Below are positions 46,753-58,691 of a stretch of DNA of 64,000 bases, one piece after another. The notes beneath the pieces are model-generated. The model saw only the letters and a program-made list of their open reading frames with translations, searched no databases and had not been told where the DNA came from. A program made the position numbers and the translations under genes. The stretch spans positions 310,001 through 374,000 of the forward strand of contig CP071494.1 in the NCBI GenBank assembly GCA_017354895.1, given 5' to 3'. The stretch comes from Podospora comata (Eukaryota; Ascomycota; Sordariomycetes; Sordariales; Podosporaceae). Within the stretch, counting starts at the first letter, position 1. Every line of letters begins with the position of its first letter.

Positions 46753-47830
46753 ACTGGATCTTGATCTCCCGCCTTTCGATACACTTTCTGTCATATCTCT
46801 TATAATCTGGCGGTTGCTTCTTGGACGAAGATATAATCAGCATACTATTTCGGTACAAGGCGTTTTTGGATCTTGGTCTTTTTTTCTCTTCGTTCTTCCG
46901 AGCAAGGCGTAGGGCGTTTGCTGTTTTTTTCTCTCTTCTAGCACGATTCCAACGCCCAATCTGCTTTTTGGGCGGGTTTCTAGAATGCTCGGTGGGTTTG
47001 CCGTCTCTGCTGCTATGCTGGACGAGACGGGCTTGCCCGCCAGGATCTGCTATATCTATCTTCTTTGCTCTTTATTCTTTTCTTAACCCTTTCTCATTGA
47101 GGTGTAGGATTGGCCGAGAGCTTCTTGGGATGGGGTAGCTCGTGTATATGGGCCATATTTTTTTTGGGTATCTAGTGTTGGACCGGCAAGGCAAGGGGAA
47201 TAAAAAGGGTCAGTCGGGTTTTCTTTGTGCCAACGACCAACATAAAAACTGGTCAGGGGCAAAAACGAGAGAAGATGCAGAGGTACATAGTAATTTTTCT
47301 TGTCAATTTGTTGATGGGATGGGTGGCCGCGGTAGGCAGAGGTTGCTTATGAGGTTGGAAGGGTGTGGTTAGTTTGCAAATATAGGAGCTGTTCTTGTCT
47401 TGAGAGTCATAACTTTATGTCTGAAATTTGTGAATACATGTTGTTTGGTAGGGTCAGGGCCAAAGGGGGTCTCATTTCAAAGAGGGGGATTCAGGGGTAG
47501 GTCCATATTCACCTCTACTATGACGCCAAATTGAGCAGCGGCCATTTAAAATTATCATCGTAATCATACAAAAAAACACTTGCACTATGAAGACCCTAGG
47601 AGAAGGCACACTAATTTGCTGCCCAAACAACGCGACTGCTGAACCGTGCTCTCAGTCCCAAAACCAACGGCAGAGGCATTTGTTCAATGTGCTCAATCCA
47701 ATCAAACTCCGTCAGACCATCAACCCGAACCAAACCAAAAGTTATCAACTCAAAATTCAGAATGAGTACATCCTCTCATGGTATAACCTCTTCCTCCCCG
47801 TCTTCCCAAGACAAACTCAGACCTCCCCCC
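46753..47830. other. Intergenic between convergent genes
   Basis: 3' regions of the histidine kinase gene (+) and the AIM24-domain gene (-). It is T-rich with no supported gene. The ORF at 46821-47138 is a chance frame through T-runs. Confidence 0.5.
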
Positions 47831-49277
47831 CTAAGCATGGCCGTTCTGTTGTCCAGTCATGTAAGCACTGAATGATCTCTGTTGCTATTGTCAGTCACGC
47901 AGTACTTTGTCAGGAGAAGAGGTCTGAAAGAAAAAAGAAGAAAACATACCGCGTTTCTGGTCTGAATAAACACCGTCCCTGGGCCGGTGAACTTGCAGAC
48001 GAGACCTTCACCGGACGCAAAGCCCGAAATGATGCCTCCCGAGGTGACCCGCTCCATGATGTACTTGACGTTCCAGGCGACCAAGTGGCCGTTGTCCACA
48101 ATGTATTTCTCGCCTTCGGCCAGCTGTTTCCATGACATTAGCATTCCGGAATGTTTATTATCAAGACTGGGCGGGAGAAAAAAACAAAACTCACGTCTTT
48201 CCTGATAATGGCACCAAAGCTCGTCAGCCACAACAAGCCCGTCCCGCTAATCTTGTACACCCAGAGCCCCTCCCCGCTAAACATGGCCTTCCCCAGCCCC
48301 TGCCTCTTGTAGTCCTTGATCACATGCTGCGTGCTGGCGAGATACCCATCGTGGCTCACCGACCACGACTCGTTCCCGGTCAGCCTCAAGCTCGTGATGT
48401 CGCCCAGCATCGGCGGCGCGAGAAGCAGCTCTCCGGGACCGGTGTAGTGTGACTGGCTCATCTCGCCGCCCGCCACCAGCTTCTTCATGCTGAACTTGTA
48501 GGAGCCTTTGAGCTGGATAGACGGGGACATGGCAATCATGGCTCCGGGTCTCGCCTCAAAGGGGCAGCCAATGGCAAGCTGGATTGTGAGGACGGTATTG
48601 CAGTCGCGGTGGCTGATGCGGTAGGAGCCACCGTTGAAGGTGCCCACGTCGTCTACTACTGTGGAGGTAGCACCGACGAACTGGCCAGCGGCTGGGGCGC
48701 CGAGCAGGGTGCTGGCTACTGAGGAGGGATCCATGGTTACGGGTTGTTGTTGCTGTTGCTGTTGCTGCTTCTCGGGTGGATAAGAGGCATCCTTGTCTTC
48801 TGTGGGATATGAAGGAGGCGGTGCGAACTGTTGTGGCTGCTGCTGCTGCTGGGATGTCTGTGATTGACTGCGTGCGTGTGTGGGCAGCGCAGCGTGTTGC
48901 GCCGGCGAGGGGGCTTGGGGTGGTGGTGAGAATTGTGGCTGCTGGGGAGGAGGAGGGTACTGCTGGGGTGAAGAGGCAGCAGGGGGTGGTGTGGCAGCAG
49001 CTTGAGGAGGAGGGTAATTTCTACCCTGAGAGCTGCTTGGGGGAGCTGGGTAGGAGAACTTGGTCTGAGTCGGGGGAGCTGACATCGGTGGAGGCGGGTA
49101 GCTCTTCTGTGCTGGATAGGTCAAAGTTATCAGCATATAGAATTCTCTCTACTGAGGATGTAAACAGTCCATCGTACCTCCAGCACCGGCCGATCCGGGA
49201 GGGGCTATTCTGGTCAGCGCATCCAGTTGCCAGAGTTGAGTTAAGCAATAAGACTCACGAGGATAATAGCCGGACAT
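47831..49277 (-). CDS. AIM24: AIM24-domain protein with Pro/Gln-rich N-terminus
   Basis: Five exons on minus: 49277-49259 (19 nt), 49204-49178 (27 nt), 49111-48195, 48123-47950 and 47878-47831, 394 residues. All introns are 54-71 nt. The join of the two tiny exons gives [24 protein letters not shown], a smooth Pro/Gly start. Residues to about 155 are Pro/Gln-rich with a poly-Gln run. From about 160 the AIM24 (DUF124) beta-prism domain follows: [57 protein letters not shown], then [13 protein letters not shown] and [19 protein letters not shown]. Yeast Aim24 is a mitochondrial inner membrane protein linked to MICOS, but this form has no clear targeting sequence and may be cytosolic, as for other short AIM24 paralogues. 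The last exon uses the acceptor CAACAG, chosen because it keeps the usual TRNxxxFxAYM ending. Confidence 0.85.
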
Positions 49278-50579
49278 GCTGTAGAACTCACGAATACACT
49301 GAGGGTATGATGATGCGCTTTCTCTTCTTCTATCCAAACACTGTTAGCATTGTGCAGCAAATCATGCACCCTTCAGATCATGGATCCAGACCTACACCCC
49401 GCACTTACAAGTTTCCCCGCGTTGATATCACAAGGGACTCACTTTGGTGACAGGTCCTGGGTATCAATGTAGTTTTTGAAGAAGATGAAGAAGAAGAATG
49501 TATTTGACAATACTAAGGGAAAGTAACAAGCTACAGCCTCACGAACAGACAAAAAAGAGGAACAGGAACGGGGAAGAGGTCAACCCGAGGCAGCTTTTGA
49601 AGGGCCGCGCAACGAACGACCCGCAGCCGCCTCCCCCATGCTTTTGCAGCTTGTCGAGGCTGCCCACCACAGCGGCATTCGAGGGGGGAAAATGGCTGAC
49701 GATCCAATCAGACAGCTTCACCTACCGTGGGCAGGCGCGGGGAGCTCATGGACGAGGGCGCTTAGTTGGATGAGTGCGAGCAGACTGAGCTGTTGATTGG
49801 CTGGCCAAGCATAGGGGTCGTACCAGTGCATTCTTCATCAGCATCCAGCCATCTGGGCGTCGATTCGGAATTGATTGCATGGTGCATCTTTAGGGTATCT
49901 TCCATGTCGTTGGCGGTCTCGGGGCTTTTTATAGATCCTGTCATTCTACACGACAATGGGGCCCTTGAGAGTTGTCATCCAAAGTCAATGCATGGGTATA
50001 AGTGAGGTGTCACAGGCCTTGGCAATCACAGCTGACGGCGGCTGGCACCCCAAGGCACCCTTCCAGAAAAAGGTCCAGACCATTCCCCCAACGGCCCGGT
50101 GAAATCTCCGCTTACAGATAATTGTCCAATTAGAACGCACCAGATCGAACATAATTGCATCACTGCGCATGTGCCAAAGCGGGAGAAGCTTCGTCGGGAG
50201 CCCGGAGCTATCCTGACGAGGGAAAAAAAAGATCCAACGTCCGGAACTCACTCAGCACACATCCCGATCGCGATTCACATCGAACCACTCCGCCGACCGT
50301 TCCCCGGTGACCCGCTCGGTGATCAACAAATCAACAACAACAACAACGACAGCTCGAGCCTTGAAAAGGAACGCCCAGCCGTTGACCCTTCCTCAGTCAG
50401 CCGAGAGGGAGCCCGTGACGACGCTCTTCGCCGCGCCCTAGCTCGGCGTTAACGGAGAGACAACAGCCCCGCCAGCGCAAGGAACCTTCGGCGACGACTT
50501 TGTTAAAAGAGGTGGAAGGGCGAGGTAGACTGTAGACAGCATTGTTTAAACCGACACAATTTCGATTACTCACGCCGTC
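49278..50579. other. Intergenic: shared promoter region of divergent genes
   Basis: Lies between the AIM24-domain gene (-) and the DUF1279 gene (+). CAA-rich run at 50330-50347. The short ORFs show no family pattern. Confidence 0.5.
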
Positions 50580-51526
50580 ATGTTACGAACAGCCTTCGGA
50601 ACGCTCGAGGCCCTTGTGGAGCGGAGCGCCTTGTCCATTACCAGAAATACCACAGGGAGACAGTTTTGGGCGAAACGGATATCGGCCAATACAACCAACG
50701 GACTACCATGGCATTGGAGGGCGAGGTTGTCACAGCTTAGACAGGCTTCACCAACCAAGTCCGCCTCGAACAAGAGCCCCTCGAAAGCCATCCCGCGCCA
50801 ACAACTCAAAAACTCTTTTTTCACATCACGGCGGAATTTTCACTCTTCCAAAGCGAGGCGGGGGGATTCTGAGTCGGCCAAGAATGGGACTAAGACCACT
50901 GGGTCGCTGAGCCTGCGCGATAGGTTGAAGAAGCTATCGAGAGAATACGGTTGGACGGCCATGGGTATCTACCTGGCTTTGTCTGTCTTGGACTTTCCCT
51001 TCTGCTTTCTGTTGGTGCGGACTGTGGGCACGGAGAGGATAGGTACGAGCTACCCCAGTGTAGTATATACTGCTGGGACAATCAAAGCTGACTGGTGGCC
51101 TTGGCGTTGAACAGCTCATGTCGAAGAAGTAGTGGTGTCGAACGCAAAAAAGGTGATTCCGGAGCGAGTTCAGAATCGATGGAACGAGTATCGCAAGTCT
51201 TTGAAGGAAGCAAAGCAAGAGCTCACTGGCAAGGCTGATGCCGAAGTGGTGGGCCATGGCGTAGCCGAAGCGGAGGAAGCAAACAAGGGAGAGGGAGCCA
51301 GTAAGTTCATGCGGTGCTTTTGTGCCATGTTACGACACATAGCCTAACATTTCGTCTAGGCTTGGCAACCCAGCTCGCGCTGGCTTATGCTATTCACAAA
51401 AGCTTCATCTTCTTCCGCATTCCCTTGACAGCAGCTATCACTCCCAAGATCGTAAAGACTCTTCGGGGTTGGGGCTGGCAAATCGGCAAGCGCCCGGTCA
51501 GGCCACACAAAAAGGCATCTGACTAG
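50580..51526 (+). CDS. DUF1279 (FAM210/Nat2-type) mitochondrial membrane protein
   Basis: Three exons, 50580-51042, 51115-51300 and 51360-51526, 271 residues; introns are 72 and 59 nt (GTACGA...AACAG; GTAAGT...CTAAC...TCTAG). The N-terminus is rich in Arg, Ser, Thr and Ala with almost no acid (MLRTAFGTLEALVERSALS... RRNFHSSKARR), a good mitochondrial presequence; RNFHSS resembles a cleavage region. The DUF1279 domain runs from about residue 110: SLRDRLKKLSREYGWTAMGIYLALSVLDFPFCFLLVRTVGTERIG, then a helical linker and a second hydrophobic part (LATQLALAYAIHKSFIFFRIPL). Yeast Nat2 and human FAM210A/B share this domain; the FAM210 proteins act in mitochondrial membranes. The acetyltransferase label of Nat2 is not supported by any motif here. 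Confidence 0.85.
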
Positions 51527-53606
51527 GACCTCGAGTAGGCTCTGTGGTCTCTGGACCAAGCGGTTGCTCGTGCCTGTGACAACTGTATGGCGACATATAG
51601 CGTTTGAGTATGGTATGTCAAAGCTGCATTTTGTCTAGAGAAACCTCTCCCTCATAGAATATGTAGCATCACCTCTGTTCCACTTATCGTCTCCTTTTGT
51701 TTGACCCGGGATATCGTGGATGTCTCGAGCATAATATATGGGGGGGGGCGTCAAAGTTCAGCGCAGATCCCCCCTGAGTCCTGTCCAACATGGAACTGCG
51801 GGACAATTCCGCAAAACACAGACTTTTAGCTTTCTCTCTCGTTTCGAAACGCAAAGCAATTCCGGGTCGCTGAGGCAAGCGATGTTAGTGCGCGCGGGCT
51901 GCCTCCTTTTAGTTCTCCGAGTCGACGTCGGAGCATGTCGTCAGAGCCGCAGCAAGCGACTAGTCCTGTCAAATGGGTAATGATGTGGGATGAAATGCCT
52001 GGAGGCGGAGACAACTTTGCATGGCATGGTCATGGGAACCCTGTGCATTAGTGCAGAGGTCAGAATAAGGTTTACGCTACTGGGCAACGTTCGTACAAGG
52101 ACCAATCACCTCTGCTTCTCTGGACGGACTTTCAAGGTTTCCTGGTTTCAAATCACGCCTCGCGTTGTCATTTGCTCTCGTGGCGGTTAACGGGAAACCC
52201 CTCCCGCGTCGTCTGGAGACCGGGTGGTCCCTACGGGAGAGGTACGAGGTAGCAGAGCGAGGCATAGCCATGGCCCAGTGACAGGGACTTACTCACCAGG
52301 GATGGATCGTACCGAGGCTCTGGCATTGGAAGAGTGGTTGACGGCATCATCATCATTACCAATCGAGGGACACTTTAACCTTTGCCCTGTGGTGAGAAAT
52401 CTAACGCCTACAGGAGGCAGCCCGTCTCCATGATCAAGCCCCCTCCCTGGAGCTTTCACAGTCAGATGAATCAGCCAGAATACCCTACCCTAGGTCTGCG
52501 CTGGGTTCGAGAATAAGGTCCGATGGTTGCGGGTTCTTGCCTTGATATCTGCTTTCCAGGTCCCCGAGAAGTCCCCGACTACCCCCTTTCTCATCGTGCT
52601 CCACGATTCATCGCTTGGGCCCTCAGCTACATATCGCTCGCCCCCCATCCCACCACCCCTCCGAAAATACATATCTTGGCAGACGTTTGAAGTCTTACGA
52701 TCTTGACATCGTCGTAGTTTGGCTTCTTTTCGCTGTGAGTTTGGCAGATAGCATACCTTCTACAATCCTGAAACTCGAAGTGAATACAAAAATATCACCA
52801 TGAACTGGCCAGATATGGGAGACCAAGACTGGAACGATAACTGTCTAGTCATCAGCATCCCGTCTCGAGCAATCTGACGTGCCAAAATGGGATGAACGGC
52901 TGCCCATCCACGTGTGCTTCACTCGGACGAATGTTCCTTGCCAGGTGCTGGCTGGTGTGCTGAGTAGCTTGCCCAACGGCGTTTCTCAGACACCTCTTAA
53001 CACTTTACCTTGCCTTGGACGGAATCGGAAGCTGGCCGGTAGCTCGTGGCATTGGCCGAGGTTGCCTTACCTCCAGATCCCCACCGCTGTCAGTTTACGA
53101 GACGCTCTATTTCTTGCTTTTCGGCCCTGCGGTACAAATACGTCCTCTCCTCTAGCTCATGAATAGCGTTATGCATGTCCTTCGGACGCGGAAAACGGGA
53201 TGCATACCCACATGGTGGTGGCTGAGCAAAGCTGGTGTGCTTTGATCCACCCACGACTTGTACCTCACACGCTCCAACATGGATCTCGCTTGTGTTGCCA
53301 TCCGATACAAGAAGGGAGGGTTCTCTTGCCAATAAAATAGGAGGGAGGAGTCAAGCTCAGCGATCACACTCCCTTGTTGGCAGCCATATGAATGACAAAC
53401 GCCGAGGCACCACTCATCTCAAACAGATTCTGCCCACTTCTTTTGCTCACCCATATAAACCACTTCCTACCCGCCTTGCACCCCCAAAACCCACTAATCA
53501 TGCTGTCCACACAGGAACACCAGATCCCACTGCCCATTTATGCCCTTGCTGCCTCGCTGCCATATCACCACCAGATCTGACCACCAACCGCCCTTCCCTT
53601 CATACA
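51527..53606. other. 2-kb intergenic region
   Basis: 3' flank of the DUF1279 gene and 5' region of the small gene at 53607. Overlapping short ORFs show neither family patterns nor splice-linked partners. The frame of the 53607 gene stays open upstream to 53235, probably leader. Confidence 0.5.
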
Positions 53607-54041
53607 ATGGCCACCGATCAACAGTCAACTACAACCAACTCAATACCGTCACAGTCGCCCGCAATGGTCCCCTCCTCCCTCACGACACTACTAGAACAGT
53701 CCGCCTTGGCAGCCCTGCATGGGCTCACACCTGAACAAGAGCTGATCCTGCGCGAGAAAGTAACGCCTTCCTCGGTCATGTTCGCCTTGGAACTCGCTCG
53801 GGAAAGCGAGGAGGGGGCCATCGAACCAACGGTCGCGAAGCTCCTCACAGACGCCTTCAACAAAATCTGGAACAAAGTCGTGACCAGGCCTGATCTCTAC
53901 CTCATGTCCGAACAAGAATTCGCCGTGTTCAATTATTTTCAGTCCTTCTGGCCGGACAAGGAGATTGCGAGAGAGGCAGTAGCCAGGTTTTGGGACAACC
54001 CTTGGGCCTTTGCGACTCCCGCAGGCCAGCGCCGGTCATGA
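53607..54041 (+). CDS. Small conserved-looking protein of unknown function
   Basis: A single exon of 144 residues starting MATDQQSTTTNSIPSQS after a C/A-rich leader. The first 25 residues are Ser/Thr-rich; the rest is predicted helical (LLEQSALAALHGLTPEQELILREKVTPSSVMFALELARESEEG), with an aromatic end (FAVFNYFQSFWPDKEIAREAVARFWDNPWAFA). No signal peptide, membrane span or known motif. G/C-ending codons and a clear fold-like core make it a likely gene. The frame is open upstream as far as 53235 and includes an ATG at 53235-53237; I prefer 53607 because codon use and composition change there. Function unknown. Confidence 0.6.
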   Translation: MATDQQSTTTNSIPSQSPAMVPSSLTTLLEQSALAALHGLTPEQELILREKVTPSSVMFALELARESEEGAIEPTVAKLLTDAFNKIWNKVVTRPDLYLMSEQEFAVFNYFQSFWPDKEIAREAVARFWDNPWAFATPAGQRRS

Positions 54042-54767
54042 CGGGACTGGTCATGGTCTCCACTTTTGCCGTGCCGCGAAAAACCAGGTTCGGACCGAGG
54101 TCGGGGTCGGGGTCGGGGTCGGTTCTCGGGGGATCCACAAACCGGAATTGTGGAGCTCAACCGACGTCTTACAGAAACGAAGGCAACGGCCTGAGTCAGG
54201 GCTGGCCTGATGGAACAAAAAGTCAGCTTTTCCAAATAATTTTCAAAACACGCGGTCCCTGGAGATTCACCGATAGCCTCTCACCCCCCAACTCACAAAT
54301 CAAAGATGCGGTCGTTTGCCGGAACTGCCCCTCCGCCAAGCCTTTTCCCCTTTTGATCAACTGCCTGCACCACGGAGCGGGGGAAGACAACAGCCGATAA
54401 CAAGCCAACGCCGGCTGCCACAGTTTCTGATGGCTAAATTGTGCCTTGATGTTTAATATACCCCTTATTGTTGATTGTACATGCTATCTCGGGTTCGGAG
54501 CGCGGGGAATGGAAGGACAGCAAGCGGCGATGTGTTTTGAGGTTGCGCTTGGTTTATCAGGAGTTTGGGAAATGGAGGAGGGAGTGTTGCACTTGGGGTA
54601 GATAGCACCGCATCTGTATTCACCTCTCTCTCTGCCTGGTTTACTGTTCTTTTCCCTTTTGTATGCTTTTTATCTTTGTGTTTGAAATGTTTCTTGTCTG
54701 CTAGTAACAATATATTGATCGCAACTGACAAACCAAGGCCAACAACATTCCCCAACTGTGAAACTTG
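54042..54767. other. Intergenic
   Basis: 3' flank of the small gene and promoter of the PNGase A-like gene. A GGTCGG tandem run (four units) lies at about 54097-54122. No gene seen. Confidence 0.5.
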
Positions 54768-57223
54768 ATGGGTGCTGTCATGGCGGGCCCTGAGGGTTGC
54801 TACGATGAAGATCTAAAAGACGGTTCTCCTCAACGCCCTCTTCTTGTTCAAGACACCATCACTCCCGCCAACAACGGCCAACTACGGCGCCGGCGGCGTA
54901 TTATGCTCTGGCTAACGGCCTTTTTGGCGGGGCTAACGCTTATTTCCGCACTTCACCAGACGCCTTGTTTGAAAGAGCATGGACCAGCAACGGCAGCATC
55001 GATTGCTAAGCATCATCTCGACGATTTCTGGCAATCCCTCAGATCTCGAGCAGCACAGAATGACGATCCCCCGCCAGCCCCTGCCCCCACGCGGGCTGTT
55101 CTCAAAACCTTTGAAGTCGCACAGCCAGTGCGGATGCCAGATGGTCCAGTTGAGAGCGACGGCTCGACCCGGCATGGGAATGAGTACAGCCCCAAGCTTT
55201 GCACGGTTTTGCTCATGAGAAGGGACTTTGCGTGGAGCTATGGTGATCCGTTCATTGGTACAGATGTCCCTTTACCACTATGCCGCATTTGCACCATGAA
55301 ATTCTGTCGTTTTCTGAGCTGTCGATTCTGATACAAGAGTCATAACCAGGGGATTATACACCTCCCGACTGTCCTTTCAACAGAGTGGTGCTCAACTTTA
55401 GCTCCGTTTCTGTTGGCAGACAGTTTGACCGGCTTGCGGTGATGTACTTTGGGGATACCGAGGTTTGTAAGTGTATCCGCCTTCACATCATGCCTCGAGG
55501 AAGTAGATAACTAATAGTAAATTCTCAGGGAGAACTTCCACAGCCCAGCCCACCGCGCCTCCCGGAATAAGCTGGATCTACCTCAAGGACATGACGCACT
55601 ACATGTACTTTTGGAAACGCCCTCAAAAAGTCATCTTTGACCTGGGAAACCTGATCAGTAAGACCTCGTGCCAGCCGATCTCGTCCGTTTCGGTGTTGAC
55701 GTGAACCAAAAGACGAGAAATACACCGGCATCTTCAACACCACCATGACAGCCATCTTCTACAACGACCCAAACCCCCACCCCGCCAACCAAGCCCAGCA
55801 AGCCCCTCCCTCGGACCTGATCCTCCCCATCTCGGCCCGGTTGTCCTCGACCAATTCGCCAAGCGTGTTCACCCTCCCCTCCCAACGCGCCGTCACTACC
55901 TTTTCCGCTGGCTCCCTTCCCCGTGACATCCGCCGCGCGGTCGTCTCCCTCTCCACCACGGGACAGGCAAGCGAAGAATTCTTCTGGTCCAACGTCCTCG
56001 AATCAGACACGGCAACATTCGAAGGTGACCCCCTCCCGGGGCTGTCCCCCTTTAGAGAGGTGCAGCTCTACATTGACAACCAACTCGCCGGGGTGTCGTG
56101 GCCCTTTCCCGTCATCTTCACTGGGGGTGTAGTACCGAGTTTGCACCGGCCCATCGTTGGGATCCAGGCGTTTGATATCAAGGAGCAGGAGATCGACATC
56201 AGCCCCTGGTTACCTCTGCTCTGTGATGGAGAGGAACACACGTTCGAGATCAAGATTGCCGGCGTGGGCAGGGATGGGAAGTTGACGGAAAAGGTAGGGG
56301 ACAACTGGGTGGTGACTGGCAAGGTGTTTATCTGGTTGGATTACGACAGGAAGGATGAGCACGCTTGTGCAAAGGGGGATGGGTGCATCACCACTGGGCT
56401 GAAGCAGCCGGTGGTTACAGCGCCGGAGCCCGAGATTGTGGCGCGCAGTGAGGCCAAGCTGGATCGGCAGCAGCTAGGTAATGAGACGTTGGATTACTCG
56501 ATTGTGGTCAAGAGAAAGATCGAGATTAGGGGGCAGGTGTCGGCTTTTCTGGGCCGGGAGAAGATGCAGGAAGTGAAATGGGTGCAGGAGCTGGCGTATT
56601 CAAATCAGGGGTTGATTTCTCAGCATGGATTGCAGGCGATAAATGATTTGACGATCGAGGGGAGAGACCAGGCTGGGTTTGTTTCCAATGATCTGGAGAA
56701 AGGCAACCAGCGGGGAGGGTATGAGGTGCTGTATCAGTACCCGCTGTCCGTGAACTCAAGCTATGCGGTATCAGAACAGGGGAACTTGAGTATTTGGGCG
56801 CACGCCATTCAGGGAAGGCAGGTAGAGGTGGACGGATGGGGAGGAGGGGTGGTGTTCCCGACCGGACTGGAAGCCTTTGACACGGGATACAGCAGGTCCA
56901 AGCTGTACACGATCAAAGAGGGCATAGCAGAGTATCGCCAGACAGGCGATCAGATGAGCAGTACAGGATGGGGCGAGTCGAGCCAAGAGTTTGAGTTTAC
57001 GGGTGATGGAGAAGAATTGTACTGGAGGAGCGTGGGGGCTGTGAATGGGACTGTTATTTATGACCGGAAGAGAATGGGAGGGGACGTGATTGTGGGAGGT
57101 CCCAGAATCGTGTCTCAAGTGGCACTGAACGGTGACGGCGTCTCTAATCAGGCTTCTGGATATGATTCTGGAGAGGCGGTAGCAAAATGGCCAAGGTTGT
57201 TTCCGAAGGAAAATGGGGCCTGA
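54768..57223 (+). CDS. PNGase A-like peptide N-glycanase (amidase)
   Basis: Four exons, 54768-55257, 55350-55466, 55529-55657 and 55713-57223, give 748 residues. Introns are 92, 62 and 55 nt and every join keeps the family motif order. A basic stretch RRRRR then a hydrophobic span (IMLWLTAFLAGLTLISAL, about 45-62) make a signal anchor, so the body faces the secretory lumen or outside. The PNGase A domain starts at about residue 160: DPFIGDYTPPDCPFNRVVLNFSS, RQFDRLAVMYFGDTEVWRTSTA, GISWIYLKDMTHYMYFW, NEKYTGIFNTTMTAIFY. Later motifs are PLPGLSPFREVQLYIDNQLAGVSWPFPVIFTGGVVPSLHRPI and SPWLPLLCDGEEHTFEI. Plant PNGase A removes N-glycans from glycopeptides at acidic pH. The fungal relatives are mostly uncharacterised. 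Catalytic residues are not known to me, so activity is inferred. The second Met at 54780 is an alternative start. Confidence 0.9.
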
Positions 57224-58691
57224 GCCTGGGTTTGATCTATTGATTGGTATGAGACAGTAGCACAGCCACTGTTTACTTTCTCCTCTTGATGATGTACCCA
57301 CATGTCGATATGGCAACGTGTTGAGTGATCCGGAGTTACGGATAATGGGAGGTGAGTGATAATGGCACCACGGATGGCACTCTTTTCTCATAGGTAAACT
57401 GGGAAAAGAGGCCGCCAAGATATTTGGACCAAGAGCTTCACAACACCACCGGGTGCCAAGCCTCGGTGTGGAATGCTCACCACAACCAGGCACGGAGCTC
57501 TCCACGGGTGCGCGGAATAGAGTCCATTGTTCTCTGGAGCCGCTGCTTTGGAAACGGGGTTCCACACAATGAGGGAGAGGGCGAGCAGCACGCGTGGCAC
57601 TCATGCATCGCCGTTGCTGGGTCAGAGAGAACAAAAAGGCTGAAGGCTGTCATCAGGGGTGGTGGACTGCAACCCTCGCCACAAAATAATTAACATACAT
57701 GTAGGTTAACTCATACCATATTGTGAACTATGCCCTGAAGATAATTACCAGGCCCTCAAGATATTTGATAGGCCTATGAAAATAGTTAATAGGCCTATGA
57801 AGATAGTTAATAGGCTTATAAAGATAGTAATAGGCCTTTTAAAATGTTTAGAAGGCCTATTGATTTGCTTCTAAGGCATGGGTTTATGATATGGGACAGC
57901 TTATTTGTTGTCTCAATATTTTGTGAGGAGTGTGACGGATTATTGGAGCATTGGCCCAATGGCGCTAACGGCTTCAACAGAAAAAAAAAGGTGGCTTGTG
58001 TCCCAGCCAACCGACCCCATCACCCTTCAACATCCTTGTAGCAGATCACAGAATGTCTTGCGTGGACTGAGGAGCTGGCGGTAAGCTCGGCGCATGGCTA
58101 TGGAGGCTATGGAGACACAGAAAGTTTGTGTGAATGAGCGTGTCGCTCTTTTGGAGCAGCTGTTTCGGACTGGGGCAGACAAAAGAGGAATTCGGGGTCG
58201 TGGACGGAAGCGCCATTGTTGACATGCGGTGTCGACAAAAGGAGCTTGGGCCGCTGTCGCCACCAAAAAACTGCCGTCATTGCCCCACTTTTCAGCAGTG
58301 TTGTGCAACAGCTCGATGATGCTCTTTCTTCCCCAGTTTCCCCTCGGCCATCCTGGGCATTATCTTGAGGTTGTATGGCTCCTTCTTTTGTTGATCATAT
58401 GTGACGGGCTGCTTTCTTAATAATACCGCCCTCCGATTTATTGCGACTAGCACTCTTAGCCAGCCTAAAAACCGAAACCCCCAATCCACACATCCCAAAA
58501 CCACACCTTCCATCATCCATGCAGAAAGTGACGACTCGAGTCGTATTATATTTCTCAGCACACATTAAAAAAACAACGCCTACCCATAGCTATTTACGTC
58601 ACAGACCTCACCTACACGAATTGCCAAATTGATCCAGTTCCGACGACAAAACCCGACGACAGCTACTACCTCGCACAACGAAATCGCCAAG
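57224..58691. other. Intergenic with short degenerate tandem array
   Basis: 3' flank of the PNGase A-like gene and promoter of the Nce102-like gene. It contains an AT-rich array of about 21-bp units (57721-57862), listed separately. No gene is supported. Confidence 0.5.
57721..57862. repeat. Degenerate 21-bp tandem array around GGCCTAT
   Basis: About six to seven units of the form AATAGGCCTATGAAGATAG in head-to-tail order. Central units are almost identical and outer ones more diverged. The unit contains the near-palindrome ATAGGCCTAT. Several differences between units are C-to-T or G-to-A. AT-rich compared with its flanks. Confidence 0.8.
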
